From Rossellomorea vietnamensis (GTDB taxonomy: Bacteria > Bacillota > Bacilli > Bacillales > Bacillaceae_B): DNA of 64,000 nt. Below are positions 8,587 to 16,843 of the stretch, one piece after another. The stretch is taken from NCBI RefSeq assembly GCF_008180415.1, contig NZ_VTEI01000002.1:392518-456517 (forward strand). The letters run 5' to 3'. Within the stretch, counting starts at the first letter, position 1; each line of letters opens with the position of its first letter. Both the position numbers and the translations under genes were made by a program. The notes under the pieces are model-generated. The model did not search any database and was not told the DNA's origin. It saw nothing but the letters and a program-made list of their open reading frames with translations.

Positions 8587-8718
8587 TTACGTGTTGAGTT
8601 TTGTTTTCTCTGCTTTCTGATTTCCTTTACCCGAAGTAAGTTCTTTTGAAAATTCTTCAGATGTCAGTGATTTAGCAGACTGAAGTCCTGATTTAGTTTT
8701 AATGTTTCGTTTTGTCAT
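8587..8718 (-). CDS. Small basic hydrophilic protein, unknown
   Basis: A 43-residue Lys/Ser/Thr-rich protein (MTKRNIKTKSGLQSAKSL at the start). AAGGAGAG lies about 9 nt before ATG 8718, which is better supported than the longer in-frame start at 8772. The composition resembles minor small acid-soluble spore proteins or other sporulation peptides, but no family is recognised. It has no membrane segment or Cys. Confidence 0.5.
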   Translation of the reverse strand: MTKRNIKTKSGLQSAKSLTSEEFSKELTSGKGNQKAEKTKLNT

Positions 8719-8863
8719 AATGGCTATCTCTCCTTTCATGAATGTAGTTTTCTCCCCATTTCGTCCTTTCATTCGAACGTTCTATGTAGAGAAATTGGAA
8801 ATTCATCTAGCTGCCCCGATGTTTTTCAGTTATAATACTATACAATTTATGAGGTGTTTTTAG

Positions 8864-9367
8864 ATGATAATTAGGGAGCTAACCGCTGAAGATGCAAATG
8901 ACTATTGGGACCTGCGCCTAGAGGCCCTTAAAACTAACGGAGAGGCATTTGCCATTACATATGAGGAATCCAACTCACGTTCTAACCCAATTGAACGGGT
9001 AGAAAATAATTTATCCTCACCAGGAAGTATCACCTTTGGAGCTTTTATTGATGGAAATCTGGCAGGAAATGTTACGATTTTATACAATACGCTGGAGAAA
9101 ATGAAACATAAGGCTTCGATTGTGGCAATGTATGTTTCTCCTCACTTCAGGAAGAGGGGACTTGGCAGAGCGCTGCTTGCTGAAGCAGAAAAAACAGCAA
9201 AAAGCTCTCAAGTGGAATTACTGCAATTAACGGTTGTCACCTCTAACCCTTCAGCAGTGAAGCTGTATGAAAAAACAGGATTCGTGTCATTTGGGGTTGA
9301 AAAACACGCAATGAAATCTAATAGAGAATATTACGACGAAATGTGGATGTCCAAGGAACTGGTTTAA
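8864..9367 (+). CDS. GNAT family acetyltransferase
   Basis: A 167-residue single-domain GNAT. Acetyl-CoA binding loop: YVSPHFRKRGLGRALLAEAE (about residues 84-103). C-terminal signature: NPSAVKLYEKTGFVSFG. GAGGTG precedes the ATG. It ends at a strong hairpin terminator. Similar to RimI-like or YhhY-like proteins; substrate unknown. Confidence 0.88.
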   Translation: MIIRELTAEDANDYWDLRLEALKTNGEAFAITYEESNSRSNPIERVENNLSSPGSITFGAFIDGNLAGNVTILYNTLEKMKHKASIVAMYVSPHFRKRGLGRALLAEAEKTAKSSQVELLQLTVVTSNPSAVKLYEKTGFVSFGVEKHAMKSNREYYDEMWMSKELV

Positions 9368-9383
9368 TATGAGTGTGTGTCCA

Positions 9384-9418
9384 AAAAAAAGAAGTGAGGC
9401 TGCTCCTCACTTCTTTTA
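9384..9418 (+). terminator. Rho-independent terminator
   Basis: An AAGAAGTGAGG / CCTCACTTCTTTT stem-loop with a CTGCT loop and T run. Confidence 0.85.
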
Positions 9419-9465
9419 AGCATTAAGGATGCATTCTCTCAAGAGGGGGACTCTTGTCATATCAA

Positions 9466-9480
9466 TGAGAATGATTTTCA
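9466..9480. promoter_or_regulatory. Fur-box-like palindrome with no adjacent iron gene
   Basis: TGAGAATGATTTTCA matches the Bacillus 7-1-7 Fur consensus TGATAATNATTATCA at all but two positions. The nearest downstream start is more than 400 bp away and does not look iron-related. Confidence 0.45.
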
Positions 9481-9912
9481 ATATCATTTTATTCTAAATA
9501 CGGTTCCCTGTCAACACACTAACCTGATTCATCCAGCTTTTTTAATCATTTGCTCAGAAGGTGTCCTGCTCCTGCTGATGAATACTGCCCCGCTGCGGAA
9601 CCTCGATAAAGCTATATTCCCTTCTGGTGGTGCATTGAGGAAAAAATAATTACTTCCAAGGAATTCGGAAAAGTACATCCGCAAAAATCATAATGTTCAA
9701 CATAGACAGCCATTAATGGAATAGCTATACAGGTGATCAACACAGTCCCTCAATCCCTCTTTATCTTAATAAAAAATTTACGTATCCTCAATACATAACT
9801 TTTAATTCTGAATATTTCAATTTTAACCCTCGGCAAAAAAGATATATTCCAACTACCTAAATTGTGGTAAAATTCTAAATTAGAGAAATAGAAAAAAACT
9901 TGGGGGTAAAAT

Positions 9913-11460
9913 ATGAAAGAAAAATTGAAAGCTTTTGGACTGCCGTTAATGGCAATATCGGTTTTGATAGGCATACTATTTTTCCAGCAGCTCCAGACAT
10001 TGACTGAACTGCCAAATGAAAAGTGGAGCCGTTCCATTCCTTTTGAATTGGAGACAGAGGAAAAGCCTATCGTGTTCCATAAAGGAAATGAAATCTTCTA
10101 CAGTGAACAAGATCAGGTGCACCATTATAGTGTGAATGAAGGACTTGATGTAAAAAATGAAGGGGATATCTCCTTTACTGTTCCTCGTGGATATTCATTT
10201 TGGACTGACGGTGAGCAATTCGTCACTCTGAGTCAGGGAGTCCTCACGCTGAATGGGAAGAGCGAGAAGGTTATAGCGGAAGAAGTAACAGGCGTGGCGA
10301 CGGTGGAAGATAAGGTCATCTACTGGCAAGAAGGAAATGTGTTCAAATTAGACCTTGAAACATGGGAATCTAAGAATCTTCACAGCTTTTCAAATGAAGT
10401 AGCGAACGTATTCTTTGGCAGTAATGGAAGTTATGTCATTGCAGAGCAGACTGATGATGTAAATGCAGAGCTGTTCTATGTTACTGCAGACGATGCTGTA
10501 AATGCAAGCCCTTTTCTGAAAGTTGCCAATAATAAGAATAACAAACTCGGCAACTTAGCCTATACTGACCAGGACGGCGAAATCACTTTTATTTATGATT
10601 CACAATTGAGATCGCAGGGTGTCCTTTCCTACAGCATGTACATGGCTAAGGCTTCCATAAATGAACTGGGGAATACTTTACTTAAACCTGAATTGGTTCA
10701 AATTATTAATGAAGCAAACGGAGCGAAACTTGTAACACCTCGTGATGTACAGTTCATGACATCTACAGACACTCCGACACTTCTTTTTACTGCAGAAGCA
10801 CAAGGAGTCGGGGCTGGCAATACGGTAAGCCTGTATACAGGAACTTATGATGGTTCAACAACTATACAGTCTTCATCCATCACGACCACGGATGGAATTT
10901 CCCACTTTCCTGTAGAAGGATTAGGAAATTCAATTGTATGGCTTGATTATAAAGGAGGAAACTATACCCTTTACGGTGCTTCTCAATCTCCTGAAATAAT
11001 GGCTGCCAGTACTGAGCTTAATACACGCTCATGGAAGGAAGCAGGCATCAACACAGTATGGATGCTGGGAAGCAGTATGGTAACTTTCCTGGTTTCTTTC
11101 TATTGGATTCTGCCTTCACTTCTCTTGCTGATAGTACTTTACATGACGAAACCTAACATCTTTGAAAAGGAAGAGATCAACTGGGTAGAATATGTATCGA
11201 TAGCCATTTTCGCATTGATGCCTTTTACCTTTATTGATAAAGCGATGAATGGATACTTTTATGAGATTGCACCTTCGTATCTTACTTTTTCAGGAAGCGG
11301 ATGGATTCTGCTGCTGATCATCACAGCAGTCTCTGCCGTGGTCTGGAAATTTGGCCGCGACCCTGAGTGGGGTACTTTTGGAGGAGCTTTTTATTTCATT
11401 GGAGTATATATCATGCTTTATATTACGAGCATTGGTACGTATGTATTTAACCTCTTCTAG
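9913..11460 (+). CDS. Large exported membrane-anchored protein, unknown
   Basis: A 515-residue protein. One N-terminal membrane segment (about residues 8-26) precedes about 350 extracytoplasmic residues rich in beta-type phrases such as FHKGNEIFYSEQDQVHHY and VIYWQEGNVFKLDLETW, suggesting a propeller-like fold. About four membrane helices follow (near 388-415, 430-450, 462-480, 492-513). GGGGGT precedes the ATG, and a terminator follows at 11470. I do not recognise the family. The domain order suggests a surface sensor or envelope factor rather than a transporter. Confidence 0.7.
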   Translation: MKEKLKAFGLPLMAISVLIGILFFQQLQTLTELPNEKWSRSIPFELETEEKPIVFHKGNEIFYSEQDQVHHYSVNEGLDVKNEGDISFTVPRGYSFWTDGEQFVTLSQGVLTLNGKSEKVIAEEVTGVATVEDKVIYWQEGNVFKLDLETWESKNLHSFSNEVANVFFGSNGSYVIAEQTDDVNAELFYVTADDAVNASPFLKVANNKNNKLGNLAYTDQDGEITFIYDSQLRSQGVLSYSMYMAKASINELGNTLLKPELVQIINEANGAKLVTPRDVQFMTSTDTPTLLFTAEAQGVGAGNTVSLYTGTYDGSTTIQSSSITTTDGISHFPVEGLGNSIVWLDYKGGNYTLYGASQSPEIMAASTELNTRSWKEAGINTVWMLGSSMVTFLVSFYWILPSLLLLIVLYMTKPNIFEKEEINWVEYVSIAIFALMPFTFIDKAMNGYFYEIAPSYLTFSGSGWILLLIITAVSAVVWKFGRDPEWGTFGGAFYFIGVYIMLYITSIGTYVFNLF

Positions 11461-11469
11461 AAATTTTCA

Positions 11470-11509
11470 ACAAAAAACATGGACTGTCTACAGTCCATGT
11501 TTTTTGTTG
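11470..11509. terminator. Bidirectional terminator
   Basis: A CAAAAAACATGGACTG / CAGTCCATGTTTTTTG perfect stem with A and T runs on both sides separates convergent genes. Confidence 0.85.
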
Positions 11510-11515
11510 AATGGC

Positions 11516-12193
11516 TTATAGGTTGCTGATTTCCCTCCAGGGCCTTCCCCCTTTAATGAAGGTATACACGAGAATGGAAAATAGGAGCCATACCCCTCCT
11601 GCTGAAAACCCTCCCAAAATATCACTTGGATAATGAACGCCTAGATAAATCCTGCTCAATCCAATTAAGAACACTAATAGCATCAGGACAGCAGCTCCCA
11701 GGATTTTCGACCATGTATGATCATATAGGCGGAATACCGCAAAAGCCAAGGCGCCATACAAAATGAATGCCCCCATGGAATGGCCGCTTGGAAAGCTGTA
11801 CCCTCCCTGCTCAACCAATGCTTCAAGATCAGGTCTCTCTCTTTTGAAATACGTTTTAAGAAGCCAATTAAAGCCTCCTCCCAGCAAGACCGTTAACAAG
11901 ACATAGATCCCTAATGAGTATTTTTTAAATACCATGAATAAGATGACTGCCAAAGCTGTAAGAATGGATATCCACTCGACTCCCCCAAGATATGTGATCC
12001 CTTTCATGAAGGCCGTTACCCCAGAAGCTTTCAATGTACTCACCCCAGAATACACAGCGGAATCAAAAGCTTCAATCTCCTGTTCCTGCCACTCGTCAAC
12101 GATTGTAATAAACCCTGCTGCCAGCAAAATGATGAAACCCATACCACCGATAAAGAATACAGTTTGCTTCCAATGGATTTGTCTTTTTTTCAT
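11516..12193 (-). CDS. PAP2-family membrane phosphatase
   Basis: About 225 residues with six predicted membrane segments. The phosphatase motifs are visible: KTYFKRERPDL (KxxxxxxRP, about 120-130), YSFPSGHSMGAF (PSGH, about 146-157) and SRIYLGVHYPSDILGG (SRxxxxxHxxxD, about 192-207). The family dephosphorylates undecaprenyl diphosphate, phosphatidyl glycerol phosphate or related lipids at the outer membrane face. The start is ATG 12193, with GGGAGAGG upstream; an in-frame GTG at 12208 is an alternative. It follows ku by 27 bp and is probably in the same operon. Confidence 0.88.
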   Translation of the reverse strand: MKKRQIHWKQTVFFIGGMGFIILLAAGFITIVDEWQEQEIEAFDSAVYSGVSTLKASGVTAFMKGITYLGGVEWISILTALAVILFMVFKKYSLGIYVLLTVLLGGGFNWLLKTYFKRERPDLEALVEQGGYSFPSGHSMGAFILYGALAFAVFRLYDHTWSKILGAAVLMLLVFLIGLSRIYLGVHYPSDILGGFSAGGVWLLFSILVYTFIKGGRPWREISNL

Positions 12194-12220
12194 CGCCTCT
12201 CCCTTCACCTTTGAAACAGG

Positions 12221-13081
12221 TTATTGCGCTTTTAGTCTCTTAGTGGTTCTTTTCTTTTTGGTGATTTTTGAAGCAGGAGCCTTTTCTGATGCTTCCTTTT
12301 CTATTTTAGGTTTCGTGTTATCTATAGAAGCCTGCAGAGCAGACATTAAGTCTGTCACATTGGCGGCAGGCGCCTTCTCTTTAGGTGTTACAAATTTTTC
12401 TCCTGTCTGTTTACTCTGGATAAGCTCCATCAATTTCTTTCGATAGTCATCTTCATATTTTTCCGGTTCAAATTCAGTCGACAACTGGTCAATCAGCATG
12501 ATAGCCGTATCCAATTCTTTCTGACCGACTTCATCTTCTGCAGGAACATTGGGGACATCACCCGTTTGCCGGACTTCATCGGGGAAATGAATGGTTTCCA
12601 TAACCATTGTGTTTTGATAGATCCGCACGACAGCAAGCTGTTCCTTTGAACGCATCACAATTTTCGCAATCCCGACTTTGTTTGATTCAACTAATGCTTT
12701 TCTCAATAAACTGTAAGCCTTCTTTCCTCCCTCGTTTGGTGAAATGAAATAGCTGCGGTTAAAATAAATCGGATCAATCTCTTCAATTTTGATGAAATCA
12801 ACAATTTCCACCGCTTTCTCTTCACTATTGTCTCTTAACTCTTTTATTTCCTCATCTTCTATGACGACAAACTTCCCTTTTGCAATTTCATATCCTTTAA
12901 CAATGTCTTCGTATTCCAGATCCTTTTCGCATACCGGGCAGATTTTTTCGTATTTGATCGGTGTGTGGCATTCCCGATGCAGCGACCGCATTTTAATATC
13001 TTTATCTTCCGTGGCAGCATGAAGCTTTATCGGAATGTTTACAAGCCCAAAGCTGATGCTTCCTTTCCAAATCGTGTGCAT
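12221..13081 (-). CDS. ku: Ku protein of non-homologous end joining
   Basis: A 286-residue bacterial Ku (YkoV type). It starts MHTIWKGSISFGLVNIPIKL, with GGAGG 6 nt before ATG 13081. The Ku core spans about residues 1-235 (FNRSYFISPNEGGKKAYSLL; FPDEVR near 170). The C-terminal tail of about 50 residues is Lys/Ala-rich (TKKKRTTKRLK), as expected for DNA and LigD contacts. Ku binds double-strand ends as a dimer and recruits LigD. It is divergent from ligD with a 138-bp shared intergenic region. In B. subtilis these genes act in spores under sigma-G; no clear sigma-G box was found here. Confidence 0.95.
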   Translation of the reverse strand: MHTIWKGSISFGLVNIPIKLHAATEDKDIKMRSLHRECHTPIKYEKICPVCEKDLEYEDIVKGYEIAKGKFVVIEDEEIKELRDNSEEKAVEIVDFIKIEEIDPIYFNRSYFISPNEGGKKAYSLLRKALVESNKVGIAKIVMRSKEQLAVVRIYQNTMVMETIHFPDEVRQTGDVPNVPAEDEVGQKELDTAIMLIDQLSTEFEPEKYEDDYRKKLMELIQSKQTGEKFVTPKEKAPAANVTDLMSALQASIDNTKPKIEKEASEKAPASKITKKKRTTKRLKAQ

Positions 13082-13219
13082 GAGCATCCTCCATTTTTCA
13101 TTTGTCTTATTGTTAATTTGGGGTATTCTGCTGTCTCGTTATTCTATAAAAGTTCTGGAAATAGTTCTGGTTACTCTGGGAAAGATAAGACTTATCCTGT
13201 TAATTTAGTGGTGATTAAA

Positions 13220-15067
13220 ATGAAACCAATGCTTCCGTCGTTATTTAATGAAATGCCTGAAAAAGGAAATTGGAACTATGAAGTGAAATTTGATGGATTC
13301 AGAGGAGTACTGATAGTGAAGTCTGAAGAAGAAATCAGTCTGATGAGCCGGAATGGAAAAGAGCTGCTTCCCCTCTTTCCGGAAATAAAAGATTTTTTAA
13401 CGGACATTCTCTCTGAAAAAAAGTGGCCGCTCCCCTTCATACTGGATGGCGAGATTGTTTTATTGGAAAATGACTTCAAAAGCAATTTCAGCGGTGTCCA
13501 GACCAGGGGCCGAATGAAATCAGAACCAAACATCCAGAAAGCTGCAGGACAGAACCCTTGTACATTCCTTGCATTTGATCTTCTGCAAATCGATGGAGTT
13601 TATTTTGCCAGCAAAGATTACTCCGCAAGGAAAAAAGCTATGAAAGCTCTATTTAAGGAAAACGGTCTGCCCTTGAAGCCTTCCTATGGCTCCTCTTTCA
13701 GATTACATATGATTCCTTCCTACAGAGAGAGCAGTGAAATCTGGAGGAAAATCGTTAGTTTTGATGGAGAAGGGTTGATTGCCAAAGACACAGGCAGCCA
13801 GTGGGAAGAAGGCAAACGAACATCAACTTGGAGAAAAGTGAAGAACTGGCGGAAAGCGTTCTGCTTCATTCTTTCCCACGACAACCAAAACGGCTACTAT
13901 GAAGTAGGTGTTTTTAAAAAGGAAAAAATCATTTCAATCGGTTCTTTTTATTTTGGCATCAGCCCTGAAGAAAAGCAGGCGCTGAACTTGATTATTAAGG
14001 AAAACGCTTATAAATCCGAACGAGGGAAATCTTTTGTGCAACCGGGCCTTTGCGTTGAACTTAAGTACCTCGAATGGTATGAGCACCAGATGAGGGAGCC
14101 CCATTTTCATCAGTTTCTATTTCAGTCAAAGCCTGAAGAATGCACCTGGGAAAGATTGATGATGGACGAAGCGTCCCTTCCAGAAGCGGTTGAAATCACA
14201 CATCCCCAAAAGCCCCTTTGGGAAACGCCTCCCATCGACAAACTGAATTATATCCGTTACCTAAGAAAGGCAGCTGCACGTCTGTTGTTCTTTCTTCAGC
14301 AGCGGCCCTTGACTGTCATCAGGCTTCCTCACGGGATGTTCGGTGAATCTTTCTACCAGAAGAACTGCCCGGATTACGCACCTCCATTTATTAAAACAGT
14401 CAAAATTGAAAATATCGACTACATTGTATGTGATGATTTAGAGACTTTGATGTGGCTGGGAAACCAACTGGCTATCGAGTTTCACATTCCTTTTCAGAAA
14501 GCAGGATCAGATTATGTGAATGAGATTGTCTTTGACCTTGATCCCCCTTCAAGAGATTATTTTCAATTGGCCGTCAAAGCCGCCTTAGAGATGAAAAAGC
14601 TTTTTGACCAAATGAATTTGATCAGCTTTATTAAAACTTCCGGCAATAAAGGGCTGCAGGTTTATATTCCTTTACCGGAAGGATATTCCTGGAAGGATAC
14701 TCATCTCTTCACGGAGTTTATAGCAGATTATTTAACCAACCAATATCCTGATGAATTCACAACGGAAAGATTGAAAAAGAACAGAAATAACAGGTTGTAC
14801 GTTGATTATATCCAGCATGCAGAAGGGAAAACCATCATCTGCCCTTATTCCCCCAGAGCCAATGAGGATGCACTTGTATCTGCCCCTCTCTTCTGGGATG
14901 AAGTAACAGACGAATTAAGACCCGAACGTTTTACCATGCAGACTGTCTTGGAGAGACTGCAGAAGAAGGGCTGTCCGTTCGCAGGCTACGAAGAAGCAAA
15001 AGAAAAACAGAACATAAAAGATATACTTGCTTTCCTTAAAAGTAATAAAGCTAAGGGAGTCCGATAA
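13220..15067 (+). CDS. ligD: ATP-dependent DNA ligase/polymerase LigD
   Basis: A 615-residue protein in Bacillus LigD order. An N-terminal ATP-dependent ligase has the adenylation motif NYEVKFDGFRG (Lys about residue 24), FDGEGLIAK and TWRKVKNW. A C-terminal primase/polymerase domain follows (about 315-610) with the catalytic phrase EIVFDLDPPSRD. There is no nuclease domain, as in B. subtilis YkoU (611 residues by memory). The long upstream frame to 12965 is an antisense shadow of ku; the start is ATG 13220 or GTG 13211. It works with Ku to fill and seal broken ends. Confidence 0.93.
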   Translation: MKPMLPSLFNEMPEKGNWNYEVKFDGFRGVLIVKSEEEISLMSRNGKELLPLFPEIKDFLTDILSEKKWPLPFILDGEIVLLENDFKSNFSGVQTRGRMKSEPNIQKAAGQNPCTFLAFDLLQIDGVYFASKDYSARKKAMKALFKENGLPLKPSYGSSFRLHMIPSYRESSEIWRKIVSFDGEGLIAKDTGSQWEEGKRTSTWRKVKNWRKAFCFILSHDNQNGYYEVGVFKKEKIISIGSFYFGISPEEKQALNLIIKENAYKSERGKSFVQPGLCVELKYLEWYEHQMREPHFHQFLFQSKPEECTWERLMMDEASLPEAVEITHPQKPLWETPPIDKLNYIRYLRKAAARLLFFLQQRPLTVIRLPHGMFGESFYQKNCPDYAPPFIKTVKIENIDYIVCDDLETLMWLGNQLAIEFHIPFQKAGSDYVNEIVFDLDPPSRDYFQLAVKAALEMKKLFDQMNLISFIKTSGNKGLQVYIPLPEGYSWKDTHLFTEFIADYLTNQYPDEFTTERLKKNRNNRLYVDYIQHAEGKTIICPYSPRANEDALVSAPLFWDEVTDELRPERFTMQTVLERLQKKGCPFAGYEEAKEKQNIKDILAFLKSNKAKGVR

Positions 15068-15150
15068 GAACTTAAGAATCCATTACCTTTGCTGAGATAT
15101 AGATAAAACTTAACTCAAGGTATGCTTTATAAATACTCTATTCTAACGGG

Positions 15151-15183
15151 GCTTTTCGTAAAGTTTATTTGCATTTAGACGGC
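15151..15183 (-). repeat. Terminal remnant of MITE-like repeat
   Basis: GGGGCTTTTCGTAAAGTTTA then TTTGCATTTAG matches the right terminus in reverse orientation; the rest of the element is absent. Confidence 0.5.
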
Positions 15184-15287
15184 ACGTCCGTATAAGGGCA
15201 GGCAAGAGGAATTAACTGCTCTCTCCTCTGTCGAAGGAAAGTTTCTAGCTACAGCGGTCCCTAGTGAGAATACTCTTTGAGCGCACT

Positions 15288-15320
15288 AAAAAGACAGGAC
15301 GCTTGAAGCTCCTGTCTTTT
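15288..15320 (-). terminator. Rho-independent terminator of dapF
   Basis: An AAAAGACAGGA / TCCTGTCTTTT stem-loop. Confidence 0.8.
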
Positions 15321-15331
15321 GTTTCATATAT

Positions 15332-16324
15332 CTACGCTTTCAGAAAAACACTTCTTTCCACAATGTCTTTCGCATGCTCCTGAAGCTCTGAATAGCCTGC
15401 CTCTTCATCGAATATGAATTCATCCACTGTAACGAAACTTTCCGGTTCTTTTGCATCGACTTCTATCCCGATGCGGCTGACATAGGTTGCGTTGCCGATG
15501 AGATCCATCGAATAGAGCTCCTCATTCTTATGAACGATGACCCGTACCTTCCCGCCATTGTTAAACACATCGATTTCCTTTTCATATGCATTCAGTCCTG
15601 TCAGACATGTTACCAAAGTAGATGCTGACATGGCGGTACCGCATGCATTCGTGAATCCTACTCCTCTTTCAAAGGTCCTTACATAAATGCCCGCTTCTCC
15701 GAGATCCTGTACAAAGCTTACATTTACTCCATCAGGAAAGAGATTATTTGGCCCATTTACAGTTTCAGATATACACTTTTGCTCATTGGAAAGGATATGT
15801 TCGTTTTCAACAATACTGATCAAATGAGGATTCGGTACTGCAACAGCCGTAAAGTTTAAAGTATCGGAGATTTCCGGTATATTTTCGGATATAAGGGTTT
15901 CCTTCTCCATGTTCATCGGTAAATGCTTCAAACCGAACAGCACTGGAGAGATCTCTACCTTATAAGTAGGAATATCCGCAAAAATGGACGGTTCTTTTGA
16001 AACCTTTAAGTCAGCTTTCATCGTTTCAACCGTGATCTCTTCTCTATTCTTCACTTCCGTCACATACCGCCCCACACACCTCAAGCCATTTCCACACATG
16101 GAAGCTTCTGATCCATCTGCATTGAAGACCCGCATCTTCGCATCACATCTATCACTATCCAGAACAAACAAAATCCCGTCGGCTCCTAGTCCCTTTTTAC
16201 GATCACAAAGGGCGATTGCTAAGTTTTGCCGGTCCTTTTCCGAGAATTGATAAGTTTCCGTGATTTCATCGATCAGAAGAAAGTCATTACCTGACCCATG
16301 ACATTTAATTAAATTCAATTTCAT
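15332..16324 (-). CDS. dapF: Diaminopimelate epimerase-like protein
   Basis: A 330-residue two-lobed epimerase; the usual length is about 275-285. The first catalytic Cys lies in NADGSEASMCGNGLRCVGRY (about 68-87) and the second in GVGFTNACGTAMSAS (about 225-240). Substrate motifs IKCHGSGNDFLLID and PNPHLI are present. DapF interconverts LL- and meso-diaminopimelate for lysine and peptidoglycan. The second motif departs from the common RGSGETLACGTG, with Phe where Glu is usual, and the C-terminus is about 45 residues longer. It may therefore be a divergent DapF or a related isomerase. Monocistronic, with a terminator downstream. Confidence 0.8.
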   Translation of the reverse strand: MKLNLIKCHGSGNDFLLIDEITETYQFSEKDRQNLAIALCDRKKGLGADGILFVLDSDRCDAKMRVFNADGSEASMCGNGLRCVGRYVTEVKNREEITVETMKADLKVSKEPSIFADIPTYKVEISPVLFGLKHLPMNMEKETLISENIPEISDTLNFTAVAVPNPHLISIVENEHILSNEQKCISETVNGPNNLFPDGVNVSFVQDLGEAGIYVRTFERGVGFTNACGTAMSASTLVTCLTGLNAYEKEIDVFNNGGKVRVIVHKNEELYSMDLIGNATYVSRIGIEVDAKEPESFVTVDEFIFDEEAGYSELQEHAKDIVERSVFLKA

Positions 16325-16550
16325 AAAAACCCTCCAAGGAGTATCTTGCTGAAACGAGAGATAGTTAACCCGTCAGCCAATTAATCTCTAATTCTAATAT
16401 ATTTAGCTTGCCACATCAAAGCCCATTTCGCAATAGGCAGAAACTGACTTGCTGCCCACCCTTGCTGGGGAAGCTTAATTAATTCAATATTTGGGCGAAA
16501 CACGGTATCCTTAATCTGTAACAACTTAAATCCTGAGGAGGATTGAATGG

Positions 16551-16838
16551 ATGACAGAAGAATTCAAGTTCTACTTTTCTGTAAAAAAAGTAGTTGTAAT
16601 AGAGGATGCCCATAATACAAAAGAAGTGCTTGTTCATACCAAAATAAAAAAAGGCAGAAATCTAGTCTGCCTTGAGAACGTATTTCCAGTCAGAATCACA
16701 GATATCGGTATCTTCCCCGTGCCTAAAGCTATAGCTGAAAATGTTACGGATCCGGCTCTGCGCAGGACTCTCCCTTTTGAGCTGAAAAGGTATATTAAAC
16801 CACAGAAGCGTTTTCTAGAGCCAGGTGATTATAGCTGA
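16551..16838 (+). CDS. Conserved-looking 95-residue protein, unknown
   Basis: A small, mainly beta-type basic protein (MTEEFKFYFSVKKVVVIEDA at the start, ELKRYIKPQKRFLEPGDYS at the end). GAGGAGGATTG precedes; an out-of-frame ATG at 16547 gives only junk, so 16551 is the start. No signal peptide, Cys or known motif. It is convergent with the EAL-HDOD gene, with only 5 bp between the stop codons. Function not recognised. Confidence 0.6.
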   Translation: MTEEFKFYFSVKKVVVIEDAHNTKEVLVHTKIKKGRNLVCLENVFPVRITDIGIFPVPKAIAENVTDPALRRTLPFELKRYIKPQKRFLEPGDYS

Positions 16839-16843
16839 TCAAC

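Larger units (their letters stand above)
9368..9912. other. Long intergenic region with an orphan Fur box
   Basis: It holds the terminator of the upstream gene and a Fur-box-like sequence at 9466-9480. The minus strand has a short open stretch around 9540-9660 (ending SRSRTPSEQMIKKAG) without a start or recognised family. No convincing gene is seen. Confidence 0.6.

Noticed and set aside
12965..13219. N-terminal extension of ligD to 12965
   Set aside because: It is antisense to ku, lacks a start signal, and makes the protein longer than the family; the start at 13220 gives the expected 615 residues.
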